The translations under genes and the position numbers were made by a program. A DNA stretch of 64,000 nucleotides from Bacteroidia bacterium (GTDB lineage Bacteria > Bacteroidota > Bacteroidia > UKL13-3): positions 71,484 through 135,483 of the forward strand of contig JALONP010000004.1 of assembly GCA_025454875.1 (NCBI GenBank), read 5' to 3'. Shown here piece by piece: positions 35,985-45,481 of the stretch. The notes beneath the pieces were generated by a model. It did not search any database. It was not told where the DNA came from and saw only the letters and a list, made by a program, of their open reading frames with translations. Numbering within the stretch: the first letter of the stretch is position 1; each line of letters opens with the position of its first letter.

Positions 35985-36985
35985 TGGTACTGGGCCAATG
36001 CCTCTTGGTGTTCATTTGCCATTTCTTTTTGGAGCCATTCAGGTGTAAGTACTTTTACACCTTTACCATAACTCAACAACTGAGCTTTTAACTCAAATGA
36101 AGGAATTACTTCGATACTAAATATACTGTAATTTTCGGTGGTAGAAACAGCTTGTTGTGTATGATGCAATGGTTGTGACTTTATATACTCAGCTTGGGTT
36201 TTATCGAATTGTAATACGATGATTTCAGGCTGCAGTTCGTTACGCACCGAAATACCGAACGAATATTTAAAATAATCCGAGGCATTAAAGTGTGGGTCCA
36301 TTATAAAAGAATCACCTGTTTCCTTAACAGCGAGCATTCGGTCTAATCCGAATGTGATTGGGTGCTCGCTTGTGGTTGTTTTACCTGTTACATACCAGCG
36401 ATTTCGGTACTCCTTGAGAACATAAGGATCAAATTGGTATTGCTTCTCAATAGCCGCATCAAAACGCTTGTAAATACAAATCACCCTCTTACGCTCTTTA
36501 ATTGCACGTAACAATAAATTCAAGTATTGCTGCCCGGTTCTGCTTGTGCTTTGTTCAAGCTGAATAATCTGTTCCATATCCTGCTCACCCATCAAAGACC
36601 GCACATTTACATAATCTTCAATCTTATTTACGGCCTCACCAAATTGAGCTACAGTGTCAATTCCTTCAAATTGCTTTAACAATGCAACCGCAAACTCCAA
36701 CGCATACAAATCATTTTCTTTAAGTGGAATATTGCTAATAGAATAATCCGGGTCCTCATAATGGTACCCCTTTTCTTTTTTATTATACTTAATAGGTGCA
36801 AAATATCCCAGCTCTTCATCGTGTTGCATATCGTACAAATCTTGCTCAATGGTGCGCAACGAAATGGTTCCAATTACCTCACAGGCTTTGATAAGTTCTT
36901 CTTTGGTTGGAAATGGCTTTTGCTTATTGCGAAGACTTGCATCAATAATACGGTAGCGTATGTAGGCTTGTTTGTTTTTGGGCAT
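35981..36985 (-). CDS. WYL-domain transcriptional regulator
   Basis: 334 residues from the ATG at 36985 (MPKNKQAYIRYRIIDASL). The N-terminal winged-helix part covers about 1-80 (TKEELIKACEVIG, SLRTIEQDLYDMQ). The WYL domain, at about 150-260, has the YRNRWYVTGKTT form of the ligand-binding motif. WYL regulators bind nucleic-acid fragments or small ligands. It is not near a defence locus here. An extended open frame upstream to 37087 is less likely, since homologs start at MPKNKQ. Confidence 0.88.
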   Translation of the reverse strand: MPKNKQAYIRYRIIDASLRNKQKPFPTKEELIKACEVIGTISLRTIEQDLYDMQHDEELGYFAPIKYNKKEKGYHYEDPDYSISNIPLKENDLYALEFAVALLKQFEGIDTVAQFGEAVNKIEDYVNVRSLMGEQDMEQIIQLEQSTSRTGQQYLNLLLRAIKERKRVICIYKRFDAAIEKQYQFDPYVLKEYRNRWYVTGKTTTSEHPITFGLDRMLAVKETGDSFIMDPHFNASDYFKYSFGISVRNELQPEIIVLQFDKTQAEYIKSQPLHHTQQAVSTTENYSIFSIEVIPSFELKAQLLSYGKGVKVLTPEWLQKEMANEHQEALAQYH

Positions 36986-37163
36986 TGAGCAATATACAAT
37001 AATTGGTCTGTTTTTGGTCAAATGAGAATTACCCTTTGACAAATGGCAATGTATTTGCAACAAATTATGTGATTTATAATCAAGCATTTATAAAAAATAA
37101 ACTTGCCCGCAAATAGGCTGCGGACTACTGCTCAAATTTTGAATCATCAAATAAACACAAACC

Positions 37164-37811
37164 ATGAAAACCATTCACAACACCGAAAACATTGTTAGAA
37201 CAGAAGCACAAATTTTTTCAAAAGGAATAGCGTTAATGGAGCGTAAAAAATACAGTGCTGCACAAAAGAATTTTGATATCCTGCTATTGCTTCATCCACA
37301 ACATATCGAATCGTTATTGAATAGAGGCATTTGTAAAATGCATGCAGGAATGGTACATGCGGCATTGGATGATTTTTCAGAAATTATGATGCATGCCAAC
37401 GGAAAACCAGAGGCCTATGCAGCCATGGCAGAAGCATACTGGATGCTTGCAGATTACCAACTTGCAAAACAATATATTGAAGAAGCATTTAAATGCCATA
37501 CTACACTCAAATCAGAATGGTATGCACTGGCTTGCAATATTTACACTAAACTTAATGATATCGCAACTGCATACGCTTGCATTAACCGTGCAATTGTTTG
37601 TGATCCATTTGAACCTGTTTTGTATTACAAAAGAGCGCGTTTACTATACCGCATGGGCAAAACACAAGTAGCATTAAATGACCTTAATAAAGCCATCGGA
37701 TTTGACTCAGAATTCAGAAGCGCTTATGCTTTACGTGCTCGTTGCAAAGAAGCATTAGGCGATGAACAAGGTGCTCGCTACGACCAACTAAAATCAGGAG
37801 CTCACTCGTAA
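37164..37811 (+). CDS. tetratricopeptide-repeat protein
   Basis: 215 residues built of about five TPR units; examples are SKGIALMERKKYSAAQKNFD, EAYAAMAEAYWMLADYQLA and EPVLYYKRARLLYRMGKTQ. There is no signal peptide, so it is probably a cytoplasmic scaffold. Partners are not evident. A perfect hairpin terminator follows 19 bp after the stop codon. Confidence 0.85.
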   Translation: MKTIHNTENIVRTEAQIFSKGIALMERKKYSAAQKNFDILLLLHPQHIESLLNRGICKMHAGMVHAALDDFSEIMMHANGKPEAYAAMAEAYWMLADYQLAKQYIEEAFKCHTTLKSEWYALACNIYTKLNDIATAYACINRAIVCDPFEPVLYYKRARLLYRMGKTQVALNDLNKAIGFDSEFRSAYALRARCKEALGDEQGARYDQLKSGAHS

Positions 37812-37830
37812 TGCCTGTTTGGATTGATAC

Positions 37831-37857
37831 ACTGCGGCCGCTTTATGCGGCCGCAGT
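37831..37857 (+). terminator. hairpin terminator after the TPR gene
   Basis: Perfect 11-bp stem ACTGCGGCCGC/GCGGCCGCAGT with a 5-nt TTTAT loop. The tail is CATTTTAG, so the U tract is short. It is GC-rich in an AT-rich setting. Confidence 0.75.
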
Positions 37858-37895
37858 CATTTTAGCGGGATGCAACATTCATTCAAAAAATGCGT

Positions 37896-37903
37896 TAGAT
37901 TTG
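37896..37903 (+). promoter_or_regulatory. candidate -7 box for the beta-barrel gene
   Basis: TAGATTTG, an exact TAnnTTTG match, ends 7 bp before the ATG at 37911. No good -33 TTG is seen at the usual distance. Confidence 0.35.
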
Positions 37904-37910
37904 AACAACC

Positions 37911-38582
37911 ATGAAAGTTGGACTCTTTATCATTTTATTTTTAACTGTCACCGGTTTGTTTGGCCAAACAGACTCAACTTCATCAACTGAAGACGAATCA
38001 GACGCACCAGCACAATTTGTTATCCCACCTGTAAATGAACAAACAAAAATTGGAATAAAGTTAGGAAGCGGCATGTGTATGTTCACGGGTGGCGCTATGC
38101 AAAAACCTGTTCCACATATTCTGTTATCAGGAGGGTTATACGTGCGGTATCGATTTAAAAAACATTGGAGTATCCAACCAGAAATGAATGTTTCTTCACG
38201 TGGAAGCAGTTTTAACCTTAAAGAGTCGGGCGATTACAGGCAAGTAAAATTATACACCCTCGACTTTCCAGTTTTGCTTTTTTGGGGTTGGACCGAACAA
38301 AATACCCGCAACGTTGTATTTGGATTGCAATACTCGAGGCAGCTTAGTGCATCACTTTATTTGTATTCATCAGCTGTTCCTGAACCTTCTACACCCGCCC
38401 TTCAAAAAAACGATTTACTTTTGATAGCAGGAACCCACTTTCAAACACCCTTTGTAGGTGTTCAAATTTTAGCTAAATATGGTTTTATTGATTTAAATAA
38501 CGGATTATTGCCTCAACTTCAGCCTGCACTTCAACCGGGAAGTATTCACCAGGCAATACTTGAACTTAACTTGTTATTTTAA
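37911..38582 (+). CDS. outer-membrane beta-barrel protein
   Basis: 223 residues with a signal peptide (MKVGLFIILFLTVTGLFG) and an acidic Ser/Thr-rich linker. The rest alternates hydrophobic and polar residues as in an eight-stranded barrel, with HWSIQPEMNVSSRGSSFNL and an aromatic C-terminal end (LELNLLF). It resembles the PorT/OmpW-like barrels of Bacteroidota without a clear function. pyrF starts 2 bp after the stop. Confidence 0.8.
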   Translation: MKVGLFIILFLTVTGLFGQTDSTSSTEDESDAPAQFVIPPVNEQTKIGIKLGSGMCMFTGGAMQKPVPHILLSGGLYVRYRFKKHWSIQPEMNVSSRGSSFNLKESGDYRQVKLYTLDFPVLLFWGWTEQNTRNVVFGLQYSRQLSASLYLYSSAVPEPSTPALQKNDLLLIAGTHFQTPFVGVQILAKYGFIDLNNGLLPQLQPALQPGSIHQAILELNLLF

Positions 38583-38584
38583 TT

Positions 38585-39400
38585 GTGAAACGCATCGATC
38601 TTGTACATACGATTAAACAAAAAGGAAACTTTTTATGTGTTGGGCTAGATAGTGATTTAACCAAAATCCCCGACCATTTAAGAAATGACCCGAATCCGAT
38701 ATTGCGCTTTAACAAGGCAATTATTGATGCAACCCATCCTTATTGTGTATCCTATAAAATCAATACCGCGTTTTATGAAGCATTAGGTGCTGATGGTTGG
38801 AAAATAATGGAAGAAACCCTTAACTATATTCCCAAAACGCACTTCACCATTGCTGATGCTAAACGTGGAGACATAGGCAATACAAGCAATATGTACGCAA
38901 AAGCCTTTTTCGAAACTTTATCGTTTGATGCTGTTACGTTAGCTCCTTACATGGGCAAAGACTCAATTGCTCCCTTTTTCGAATATCCCGGTAAATGGGG
39001 TATTGTACTTGCTCTTACCTCTAACCCTGGCAGTGCCGATTATGAGCAACGTACGCTTGACAACAAACCGCTATTCGAACATGTAATTCAAACAACCGCA
39101 TCATTTACTACTCCAGAAAATGCAATGTTCGTGATTGGCGCAACCAAAGCAACTGAATTAGCTCAAATTAGAACAGTTATTCCCAATCATTTTTTACTCG
39201 TTCCGGGAGTTGGTGCACAAGGAGGAAGTTTAGAAGATGTTGCCAAATATGGAATGAATGCTGATTGTGGCTTGTTGATTAATGCTTCGCGTAGCATTAT
39301 TTACGCAAGTAGCGGAATTGACTTTGCCGAAAAAGCAGCACTTGAAGCAAAAACTATGGCACAAGAAATGGCTTCGTTGTTAAGCCTCTACGCGGGCTAA
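38585..39400 (+). CDS. pyrF: orotidine 5'-phosphate decarboxylase (type 2)
   Basis: 271 residues from a GTG start 2 bp after the preceding stop. Family motifs: FLCVGLDSDLTKIP near residue 17, FTIADAKRGDIGNTS near residue 88 (the DxKRxDI active-site triad), and FLLVPGVGAQGG near residue 205. It makes UMP from OMP in pyrimidine synthesis. Its last 21 bp overlap the convergent unknown gene. Confidence 0.96.
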   Translation: MKRIDLVHTIKQKGNFLCVGLDSDLTKIPDHLRNDPNPILRFNKAIIDATHPYCVSYKINTAFYEALGADGWKIMEETLNYIPKTHFTIADAKRGDIGNTSNMYAKAFFETLSFDAVTLAPYMGKDSIAPFFEYPGKWGIVLALTSNPGSADYEQRTLDNKPLFEHVIQTTASFTTPENAMFVIGATKATELAQIRTVIPNHFLLVPGVGAQGGSLEDVAKYGMNADCGLLINASRSIIYASSGIDFAEKAALEAKTMAQEMASLLSLYAG

Positions 39401-40984
39401 TACCTTCAACAAAGCATGTTGGTATGCGTGCCAATCTGTTTGTTTTCTTTTTGCCAAATCAATAATTTCTGATTGTGTTATAGCTCTTTTTGGTAAAACA
39501 GAAGCCATTAAAACTAGGTCTTCAATTGTTTGAAGCATTGACTTATTGGTGCTTCGTATTACCTCTTGTTCCATCCAATTATTAACTAACCACTTTACAG
39601 CCTTTGTGCGATTGTCTTTAGCGATTGAGTTTAATTTTTTCTGAACCTTTATACTCAAATCATACACACTCATTGGAACTTTCTGCTCTTTCAATTGCAA
39701 AGCAATATTGCTGTGGGTAAATTGCATCAACGTACGCTTTGAAGAACGATAAGCAGGATTCACCCTCATTTTTTCGAACTCTGCAGCCGCTAATTTCTGC
39801 AAGTTTTTATCAGTTGGCCTAAATCCCAATCGGTAATAAAACCAAAATGCACCCGTTGTAATTCCTTCTGGATTATCTAAACCATATTGATAAGGTTCAA
39901 CTTCAATATAACTCACTTCCATATATTGATGGTATACCCTCAAGAGTTGAACAATCATATTGGTTGATTCTCCACCTCTAAACCAAGGCGAAATATTGAT
40001 TCCAAAAAGTGCGCGTTTACCAAACACCCAAGCACCGCCATAAGCTGCCGGATAACCATTTTTAAATAGCGTGTATCCAATATAAGACTCAAGTGGTAAT
40101 TGCCTTTCCGGTTGCATAGTATAAAGGGCTATTCCAATCCCCCGATCAAGTTTAAAATACGTTAATGACTGCTCGTCCATATACGTGGCGGGATCTGTCT
40201 CCCTTGCCATTAATACCAATGATTGTTTGATTGTATTTGCTAAGCGACTACGCTCATCAACATTCAACAAATATGGACTAACGGGCATATTTACGTTCGT
40301 TGTTAGTTCCGTTTTCTTTTCTAAGTGTTTGTGAAAAAAATAAGCCCCCAACGAATAACGGTTAAACAGAATGCTTGACTGAGTATTGGTAACTTGTAGC
40401 TTGGTTTGCAAACCTATTTGGTCCCAAAGTTGATCAGCCAAAAATGGAAGATGCCCCAACTTTTGGATTTGTTCCATTAAAAAATTCAGGTTGTTTTGAG
40501 GAGACACCCCTAACGCCTCAAGCAACTGTAAATTGGTATAACCTGCTGTTGTGTGAATGACTTCAAGCGCAGGTAGTGTATGTTTAAGTACATTGTTTAA
40601 ACTGTATTCGTTTGTTAACTCAACTCCTTTAATAGAGATACCTTTATGCTTTATCAGCCATTGATTGCATATAAACGAGAACGTACTTTGAATGGCTGTA
40701 AATGGCAAGCCTGTATTTGCAAAACTCTTGGTTTGCTTTTGCTGTTTAAGGTTAGCCGCTAAATAAGTGAGCGCTTTTTCTGCTTGCTTTTGTTCTGTTT
40801 CAGAGGAAGCATGTGCAGCAATAAAAAGAACCCAATGTAAAAGTTGTTCCATTTGGCTGGCTTTCCCTTTTAAGTTCTTGGTGATTGAGCGTAATGCTTG
40901 GCTTTTGAGCGCTAACGATTCTTGATCAAACTTGTTAAAAGAAGCCTGTATTGCCGTATACGTTTTTTTAAATGATTGGGCCAT
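39380..40984 (-). CDS. 534-residue protein of unknown function with a possible acetyltransferase-like part
   Basis: From the ATG at 40984 (MAQSFKKTYTAIQ), 534 residues, no signal peptide or membrane helix. The first half is helical. The region around 330-400 (GYPAAYGGAWVFGKRALFG, then YIEVEPYQYGLDNPEGI and FWFYYRLGFRP) has the feel of a GNAT acetyltransferase fold, with the F-Y-x-x-L-G-F end typical of GNAT strands. This is a weak inference. The gene is the only member of its unit and overlaps pyrF at the 3' end. I do not recognise the family. Confidence 0.7.
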   Translation of the reverse strand: MAQSFKKTYTAIQASFNKFDQESLALKSQALRSITKNLKGKASQMEQLLHWVLFIAAHASSETEQKQAEKALTYLAANLKQQKQTKSFANTGLPFTAIQSTFSFICNQWLIKHKGISIKGVELTNEYSLNNVLKHTLPALEVIHTTAGYTNLQLLEALGVSPQNNLNFLMEQIQKLGHLPFLADQLWDQIGLQTKLQVTNTQSSILFNRYSLGAYFFHKHLEKKTELTTNVNMPVSPYLLNVDERSRLANTIKQSLVLMARETDPATYMDEQSLTYFKLDRGIGIALYTMQPERQLPLESYIGYTLFKNGYPAAYGGAWVFGKRALFGINISPWFRGGESTNMIVQLLRVYHQYMEVSYIEVEPYQYGLDNPEGITTGAFWFYYRLGFRPTDKNLQKLAAAEFEKMRVNPAYRSSKRTLMQFTHSNIALQLKEQKVPMSVYDLSIKVQKKLNSIAKDNRTKAVKWLVNNWMEQEVIRSTNKSMLQTIEDLVLMASVLPKRAITQSEIIDLAKRKQTDWHAYQHALLKVLARVEA

Positions 40985-41071
40985 AAACGAATTTACTGTT
41001 TTGGTATGACACTTTTTTGGGTTTACCCATACTTGGTAAATGTTTACCTTCACCTACTCATTTAAACTACC

Positions 41072-42301
41072 ATGAAAGAAGAGTTGCTTCATTTCATTTG
41101 GCAGAGTAAATTATTGTTGGGAAAACCGTTAACCACTATTGCAGGCGATCGTATCCACATAAGGCAGCTAGGAAAGCCAAACCGTGATGCTGGACCTGAC
41201 TTTACAAATGCCAAAATTGAACTAACCGGCACATTATGGGCTGGTAATATCGAAATTCATGTACGCTCTTCTGATTGGGAATTGCATAAACACCAAAACG
41301 ATTTGGCATACAATAATGTGATTTTGCACGTAGTGTATTACCATGACAAACCTGCTTATACCCAAGAAGGAAGAGAATTGGAAACACTGGAGTTGAGGCA
41401 GTATATTCCAGGAACATTACTTGCTAAATATGCTCATTTAGAAAAATACGCCAAACACCATATTCCATGTGAAGCGATAGCGGTAAAACCCGACTTACAA
41501 AAGCAATTGTTTTGGTATGATCGGTTGCTTGTTGAGCGAATTGAAACGCGTTTTGAACAAATACAATATTTGCTTGACCAAACACAATCACATTGGGAAG
41601 AATCCTATTACCGCTTTCTTATGTACTATCTTGGTATGAAAATCAATGCGCAGCCAATGGCCTTGTTGGCTGCAAAACTTCCACTTAATATTTTGACGAA
41701 GCACCAACAACAACCAGAACTGTTATTGGCGTTGGTCATTGGCGTTTCCAGTTTGTGGAACAAATTTGAGCACTCACATAAAGCAGAACTAATCTCTTTA
41801 TTTAAGCACTATGCGCATAAATACAACTTGGAACCTATGGAAAGCAGCATTTGGAAATTCTCTCAAACCCGACCAGGAAATTTTCCAACCGCTCGGTTGT
41901 TTCAATTTTCATTACTCTTTCAATATGGCGCATTTCATTTGCCCAATGTATTAGCATGCTCAAACACAAAACAACTTGAGCAATTATTTACTTTGCCTGC
42001 CCAAATAACACATTCTATGGGACGTGAGTCTGTACGTTTACTATTGGTAAATGCAGTATTGCCTTTTGTATTTGCCTATGGTAAACACCAGCACCAACCG
42101 GAACTCATGGATAAAGCACTTCAATGGTATACTGAATTTCCTCCAGAGAAAAACGCCATCACGCGCCAGTTTAAAACAATTCAACTTATTCCTCAACACG
42201 CAGGTGAGGCCCAAGCGTTAATTCAATTAAAAAATGCATATTGCAATTCGTTGCGTTGCTTGCATTGCGCAATCGGACACCAAACCTTGCTCTATGTATA
42301 A
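41072..42301 (+). CDS. DUF2851 family protein
   Basis: 409 residues. The sequence shows the family's N-terminal features: MKEELLHFIWQSKLLL, then PNRDAGPDFTNAKI and GNIEIHVRSSDWELHKH (about residues 33-77). The C-terminus carries a Cys-x-x-Cys-like cluster (CNSLRCLHCAIG) that could bind metal. The family is widespread in Bacteroidota; its function is unknown. The next gene starts 8 bp before its stop. Confidence 0.85.
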   Translation: MKEELLHFIWQSKLLLGKPLTTIAGDRIHIRQLGKPNRDAGPDFTNAKIELTGTLWAGNIEIHVRSSDWELHKHQNDLAYNNVILHVVYYHDKPAYTQEGRELETLELRQYIPGTLLAKYAHLEKYAKHHIPCEAIAVKPDLQKQLFWYDRLLVERIETRFEQIQYLLDQTQSHWEESYYRFLMYYLGMKINAQPMALLAAKLPLNILTKHQQQPELLLALVIGVSSLWNKFEHSHKAELISLFKHYAHKYNLEPMESSIWKFSQTRPGNFPTARLFQFSLLFQYGAFHLPNVLACSNTKQLEQLFTLPAQITHSMGRESVRLLLVNAVLPFVFAYGKHQHQPELMDKALQWYTEFPPEKNAITRQFKTIQLIPQHAGEAQALIQLKNAYCNSLRCLHCAIGHQTLLYV

Positions 42302-42836
42302 ATTTTGGCTTATTCTCTGTTTATGTATTTGCAACACAAGTATGGCACAGCGTGCCTTGCTGTTTACAAAGCCCAACACTTCAGATAGCATTTTATTGCA
42401 AGTTGGGCAAAAGGCAACATTGTTATACAAGGGTTACCAAGGCCAAATAGAAGTGTTTAACCAACTTGTAACTGATATTAACGACTCAACCATTACCCTC
42501 GGATTTGACCATGGGTTATCACATAAAAATCAACGGCAATTAGGAAAAAAATTGAGGGCCGCACACAAAACCATCCGCATTGCCGATATTATAGGCTTTA
42601 GGCGCATCACCATTGGAAGGCAATTGGCTAAAAGTGCAGTAAATATAGGTCTATTGGTTGGCTCAGTATTGTTATTGCAATCCGTTTACAATACCCCCAA
42701 CTTAAACGCAACAGCCGACTTTTTCATCTCAATGGGTATTGGGTTTTCGGTATTTGGCATTCAACATATTGTGTTACCCGAGAATATCAAACACTACATG
42801 GCTGATGGATGGCAGGTAACTGTTGTTCGTGATTAA
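42294..42836 (+). CDS. exported membrane-associated protein of unknown function
   Basis: 180 residues from the ATG at 42294, which overlaps the DUF2851 gene by 8 bp. It begins with a signal peptide (MYKFWLILCLCICNTSMAQ) and has a beta-rich middle (KATLLYKGYQGQIEVFNQLV) plus two hydrophobic helices at about 117-135 and 140-160. Earlier in-frame starts lie inside DUF2851. No known family is recognised. Confidence 0.75.
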   Translation: MYKFWLILCLCICNTSMAQRALLFTKPNTSDSILLQVGQKATLLYKGYQGQIEVFNQLVTDINDSTITLGFDHGLSHKNQRQLGKKLRAAHKTIRIADIIGFRRITIGRQLAKSAVNIGLLVGSVLLLQSVYNTPNLNATADFFISMGIGFSVFGIQHIVLPENIKHYMADGWQVTVVRD

Positions 42837-42847
42837 CTAAAAAATGA

Positions 42848-42880
42848 TTTGAAATCGTTGGTGTTTATGCTATACATTTG
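42848..42880 (+). promoter_or_regulatory. pspC promoter (TTTG-N21-TAnnTTTG)
   Basis: TTTG at 42848-42851, a 21-bp spacer and TACATTTG at 42873-42880 fit the Bacteroidota consensus. The ATG at 42887 is only 6 bp beyond the -7 box, giving a leader of a few bases. Confidence 0.5.
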
Positions 42881-42886
42881 TGTACA

Positions 42887-43102
42887 ATGGAAACTTTCAA
42901 ATATTTTGTAGAAAAACAGGTGTATGGCGTTTGCACCTATTTGGGCGAAAAGTTTGGGATTTCTACTTCCCGAATTCGGCTTTATTTTATCTATACTTCC
43001 TTTATCACGATGGGCTCGCCTATCATCATTTACCTGGTGATGGCATTTTGGATAAATATTAAAAAGTACCTTCGAATAGGCCGCACCACTTGGGACTTGT
43101 AA
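42887..43102 (+). CDS. PspC-domain protein
   Basis: 71 residues. The PspC pattern is visible: VYGVCTYLGEKFGISTSRIRLYF, then a hydrophobic helix (YIYTSFITMGSPIIIYLVMAF). It is a small inner-membrane protein. In Bacteroidota, stand-alone PspC domains are often found beside signalling genes. Here a sensor kinase starts 37 bp downstream. Envelope stress sensing is possible but only by family name. Confidence 0.85.
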   Translation: METFKYFVEKQVYGVCTYLGEKFGISTSRIRLYFIYTSFITMGSPIIIYLVMAFWINIKKYLRIGRTTWDL

Positions 43103-43139
43103 GTTCTTGCATTATTAAATCGTAGTAATTAACCATTAA

Positions 43140-44249
43140 TTGAAGCTAACTAAAACCCAAATCGTTTTTGCCATCGTAACGGTTTACATTGTTGCTGCCT
43201 TTGGCTGGTGGACGTACGCTCACGTGCGATCTAGTAATGAATTATACCAAGAACAAAAGGCCATGCTTGAACTTTTGTGTTACAAAGCTACCCTTGAAGT
43301 AAATGGTGCTGCAAGCCAAGAGTTGTTTAACGACACTACCGATATGCAACGGTTTCTGGCAATCAATTTTCCACAACTGGAAATTGTGTATGACCAAACG
43401 CTTGCTCCAATGGACAACTTCTTAATCAGGCCTAAAAAAGATGCTTATGAGCATTTAGAGAGCAAACACAATGGGGCTGTGCGCATGTATGCCTTAGAAG
43501 GCCTAGTAATGATGGGGCTCCTTTTTTGGGGACTTATTTGGATTTACCGCAACCTACAAAACAAACTCAAACTCAAAAGGCAACAGAGTAATTTTTTACT
43601 ATCTATCACCCACGAACTTAAAACACCGTTGGCCTCACTCAAATTGTACCTCGACACCTTGCTTAAACGCGAATTGGGTAAAGAACAAACGCAAACCATC
43701 TTAACAAACTCACAGGCAGACGTAATGCGCTTAAGGGAGTTGGTTGAAAACATTTTAACAGCTGCCCAGCTTGATACCCAAAAGTATGAGCTGCAACTTT
43801 ATGAGACCAATATTACCGAATTAGTTACACAAATTGTTGAACGTTTTAGTTTACCTCGAAATTTGGCCCACCGCATCAGGCTTAACCTAGAACAAGAAGT
43901 TTTTATGGATACGGATGTGCAAGCATTCGAAATTATTCTGAATAACTTGCTTACCAATGCGGTTAAGTATTCGCCAGCTAATGGAATGATTGATATTGTT
44001 TTAACTACCCAAGATTCGTTGGTGAAACTGTGTATTAGTGATGAAGGTGCAGGAATTAAAGATACTGAGAAAGAGCTCGTGTTTTCCCAATTTTATCGAT
44101 CAGGAGATGAGCAAACACGCAAAACAAAAGGGACCGGACTTGGTCTGTTTATTGTCAAAAACCTGTTAAACTTAATGGGGGCAGAAATTAAAGTGCGAAA
44201 CAACCAAACTAAAGGTACCACTTTCGAGTTATCGTTTCAATATGCATAG
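43140..44249 (+). CDS. membrane sensor histidine kinase
   Basis: 369 residues, from a TTG start. Two membrane helices (about 8-27 and 115-137) enclose a small periplasmic domain of about 85 residues. The H box is SNFLLSITHELKTPLASLKL (His near residue 160). The N box is NNLLTNAVKYSP, and the ATP lid carries DEGAGIKD and GTGLGLFIVKNLL. It pairs with the response regulator that overlaps it by 8 bp. Confidence 0.94.
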   Translation: MKLTKTQIVFAIVTVYIVAAFGWWTYAHVRSSNELYQEQKAMLELLCYKATLEVNGAASQELFNDTTDMQRFLAINFPQLEIVYDQTLAPMDNFLIRPKKDAYEHLESKHNGAVRMYALEGLVMMGLLFWGLIWIYRNLQNKLKLKRQQSNFLLSITHELKTPLASLKLYLDTLLKRELGKEQTQTILTNSQADVMRLRELVENILTAAQLDTQKYELQLYETNITELVTQIVERFSLPRNLAHRIRLNLEQEVFMDTDVQAFEIILNNLLTNAVKYSPANGMIDIVLTTQDSLVKLCISDEGAGIKDTEKELVFSQFYRSGDEQTRKTKGTGLGLFIVKNLLNLMGAEIKVRNNQTKGTTFELSFQYA

Positions 44250-44937
44250 AATTTTATTAGTAGAAGACGAAGAAAACCTTCAACATGCCATTAAACTTAA
44301 CCTTGAAATGGAAGGTTACACTGTAATTATTGCTGGTGATGGAAACGCAGCTATCAAAGCATTTAGAGAACAGAAGTTTGATTTGGTTGTATTGGATATC
44401 ATGTTGCCCGAGATGGATGGCTTAATGGTTTGTGAGCATATCCGGTTATATGATTCAGACGTACCTGTATTGTTTTTATCTGCTAAAAATACCCCTAGTG
44501 ATCGTATTGCTGGGTTGCGAAAAGGTGCTGATGATTACCTAACCAAACCTTTTGAACTTGAAGAATTGTTATTGCGTATTCAGAAACTTATTCAAAAAAT
44601 GGATAAGCTCTCAAAATCTGATAGCATGAAAGTGCCTGTTGAATTTATGTTTGGCGAAAACAGGATAAACTTTGATAGCTATGAAGCCTGGGGGGTTAAA
44701 GGTAAAATTGAACTGACCAAAAAAGAAATTTTGCTTATGAAGTTGCTTATTGAAAATACCAACGAAGTAGTGAGCAGAGAGCATATATTAAAAGTAGTTT
44801 GGGACTATACCGTAATTCCAAATACCCGCACCATTGACAATTTTATCCTAGCCCTGCGCAAGTATTTTGAGCGTGACCCAAGAAATCCTCAGTATATTCA
44901 ATCGGTAAGAGGTGTGGGGTACAAGTTTGTTGCCTAG
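44242..44937 (+). CDS. OmpR/PhoB-type response regulator
   Basis: 231 residues. The receiver domain has LVEDEENL at the N-terminus and the phosphoacceptor in [13 protein letters not shown] (Asp near residue 52). A conserved K ([12 protein letters not shown]) follows. The C-terminal winged helix is of OmpR type ([28 protein letters not shown] and VRGVGYKF). It controls unknown genes in answer to the partner kinase. Its stop codon shares the palindrome CTAG with that of purE. Confidence 0.96.
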   Translation: MHRILLVEDEENLQHAIKLNLEMEGYTVIIAGDGNAAIKAFREQKFDLVVLDIMLPEMDGLMVCEHIRLYDSDVPVLFLSAKNTPSDRIAGLRKGADDYLTKPFELEELLLRIQKLIQKMDKLSKSDSMKVPVEFMFGENRINFDSYEAWGVKGKIELTKKEILLMKLLIENTNEVVSREHILKVVWDYTVIPNTRTIDNFILALRKYFERDPRNPQYIQSVRGVGYKFVA

Positions 44938-45446
44938 TGTTTAAAGCCAATAGCTCCTCGGCCTTGTTCAACTTTGGCCGCTTTTTCAAGTACTTCCACT
45001 TTCATTTTTTCTTTGTAAGCAGCCATTTGATTGCTCAAGGTATCGTTTGACGTTGCCAATATTTGTACAGCTAATAAACCTGCATTTTTTGCATTGTTAA
45101 TTGCTACAGTTGCCACAGGAACACCGCCTGGCATTTGCACAATCGAAAGCAACGAATCCATGCCATCTAATGCCTTCAGTTTTACTGGAACACCAATAAC
45201 GGGCAAGGTTGTTATAGAAGCAACCATACCTGGTAAATGAGCAGCTCCACCTGCACCAGCAATAATTACTTTTAGCCCTCGGTCTTTTGCCGTTGTAGCA
45301 TAATCCATCATGCGCTCAGGTGTGCGATGTGCCGAAACCACTGTGATTTCATATGCAACACCAAACTCCTCTAGTACTTTTGCGGCCTCATGCATTACCT
45401 CCAAATCGGAGTCGCTGCCCATGATTATTCCTATTTGCTTGCTCAT
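44934..45446 (-). CDS. purE: 5-(carboxyamino)imidazole ribonucleotide mutase
   Basis: 170 residues. Family motifs [31 protein letters not shown] near residue 39, and [14 protein letters not shown] near residue 67 are complete. It converts N5-CAIR to CAIR in purine synthesis. It is a single gene, convergent with the two-component system; purK is not nearby. Confidence 0.97.
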   Translation of the reverse strand: MSKQIGIIMGSDSDLEVMHEAAKVLEEFGVAYEITVVSAHRTPERMMDYATTAKDRGLKVIIAGAGGAAHLPGMVASITTLPVIGVPVKLKALDGMDSLLSIVQMPGGVPVATVAINNAKNAGLLAVQILATSNDTLSNQMAAYKEKMKVEVLEKAAKVEQGRGAIGFKH

Positions 45447-45481
45447 TTTGCTTATAACTAACTTATTGCGAAATACGCTAT

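Noticed and set aside
35981-36985. WYL regulator as part of an anti-phage island
   Set aside because: WYL proteins often mark defence loci, but the neighbours are glycan genes and a TPR protein, with no nuclease, helicase or methylase partner.
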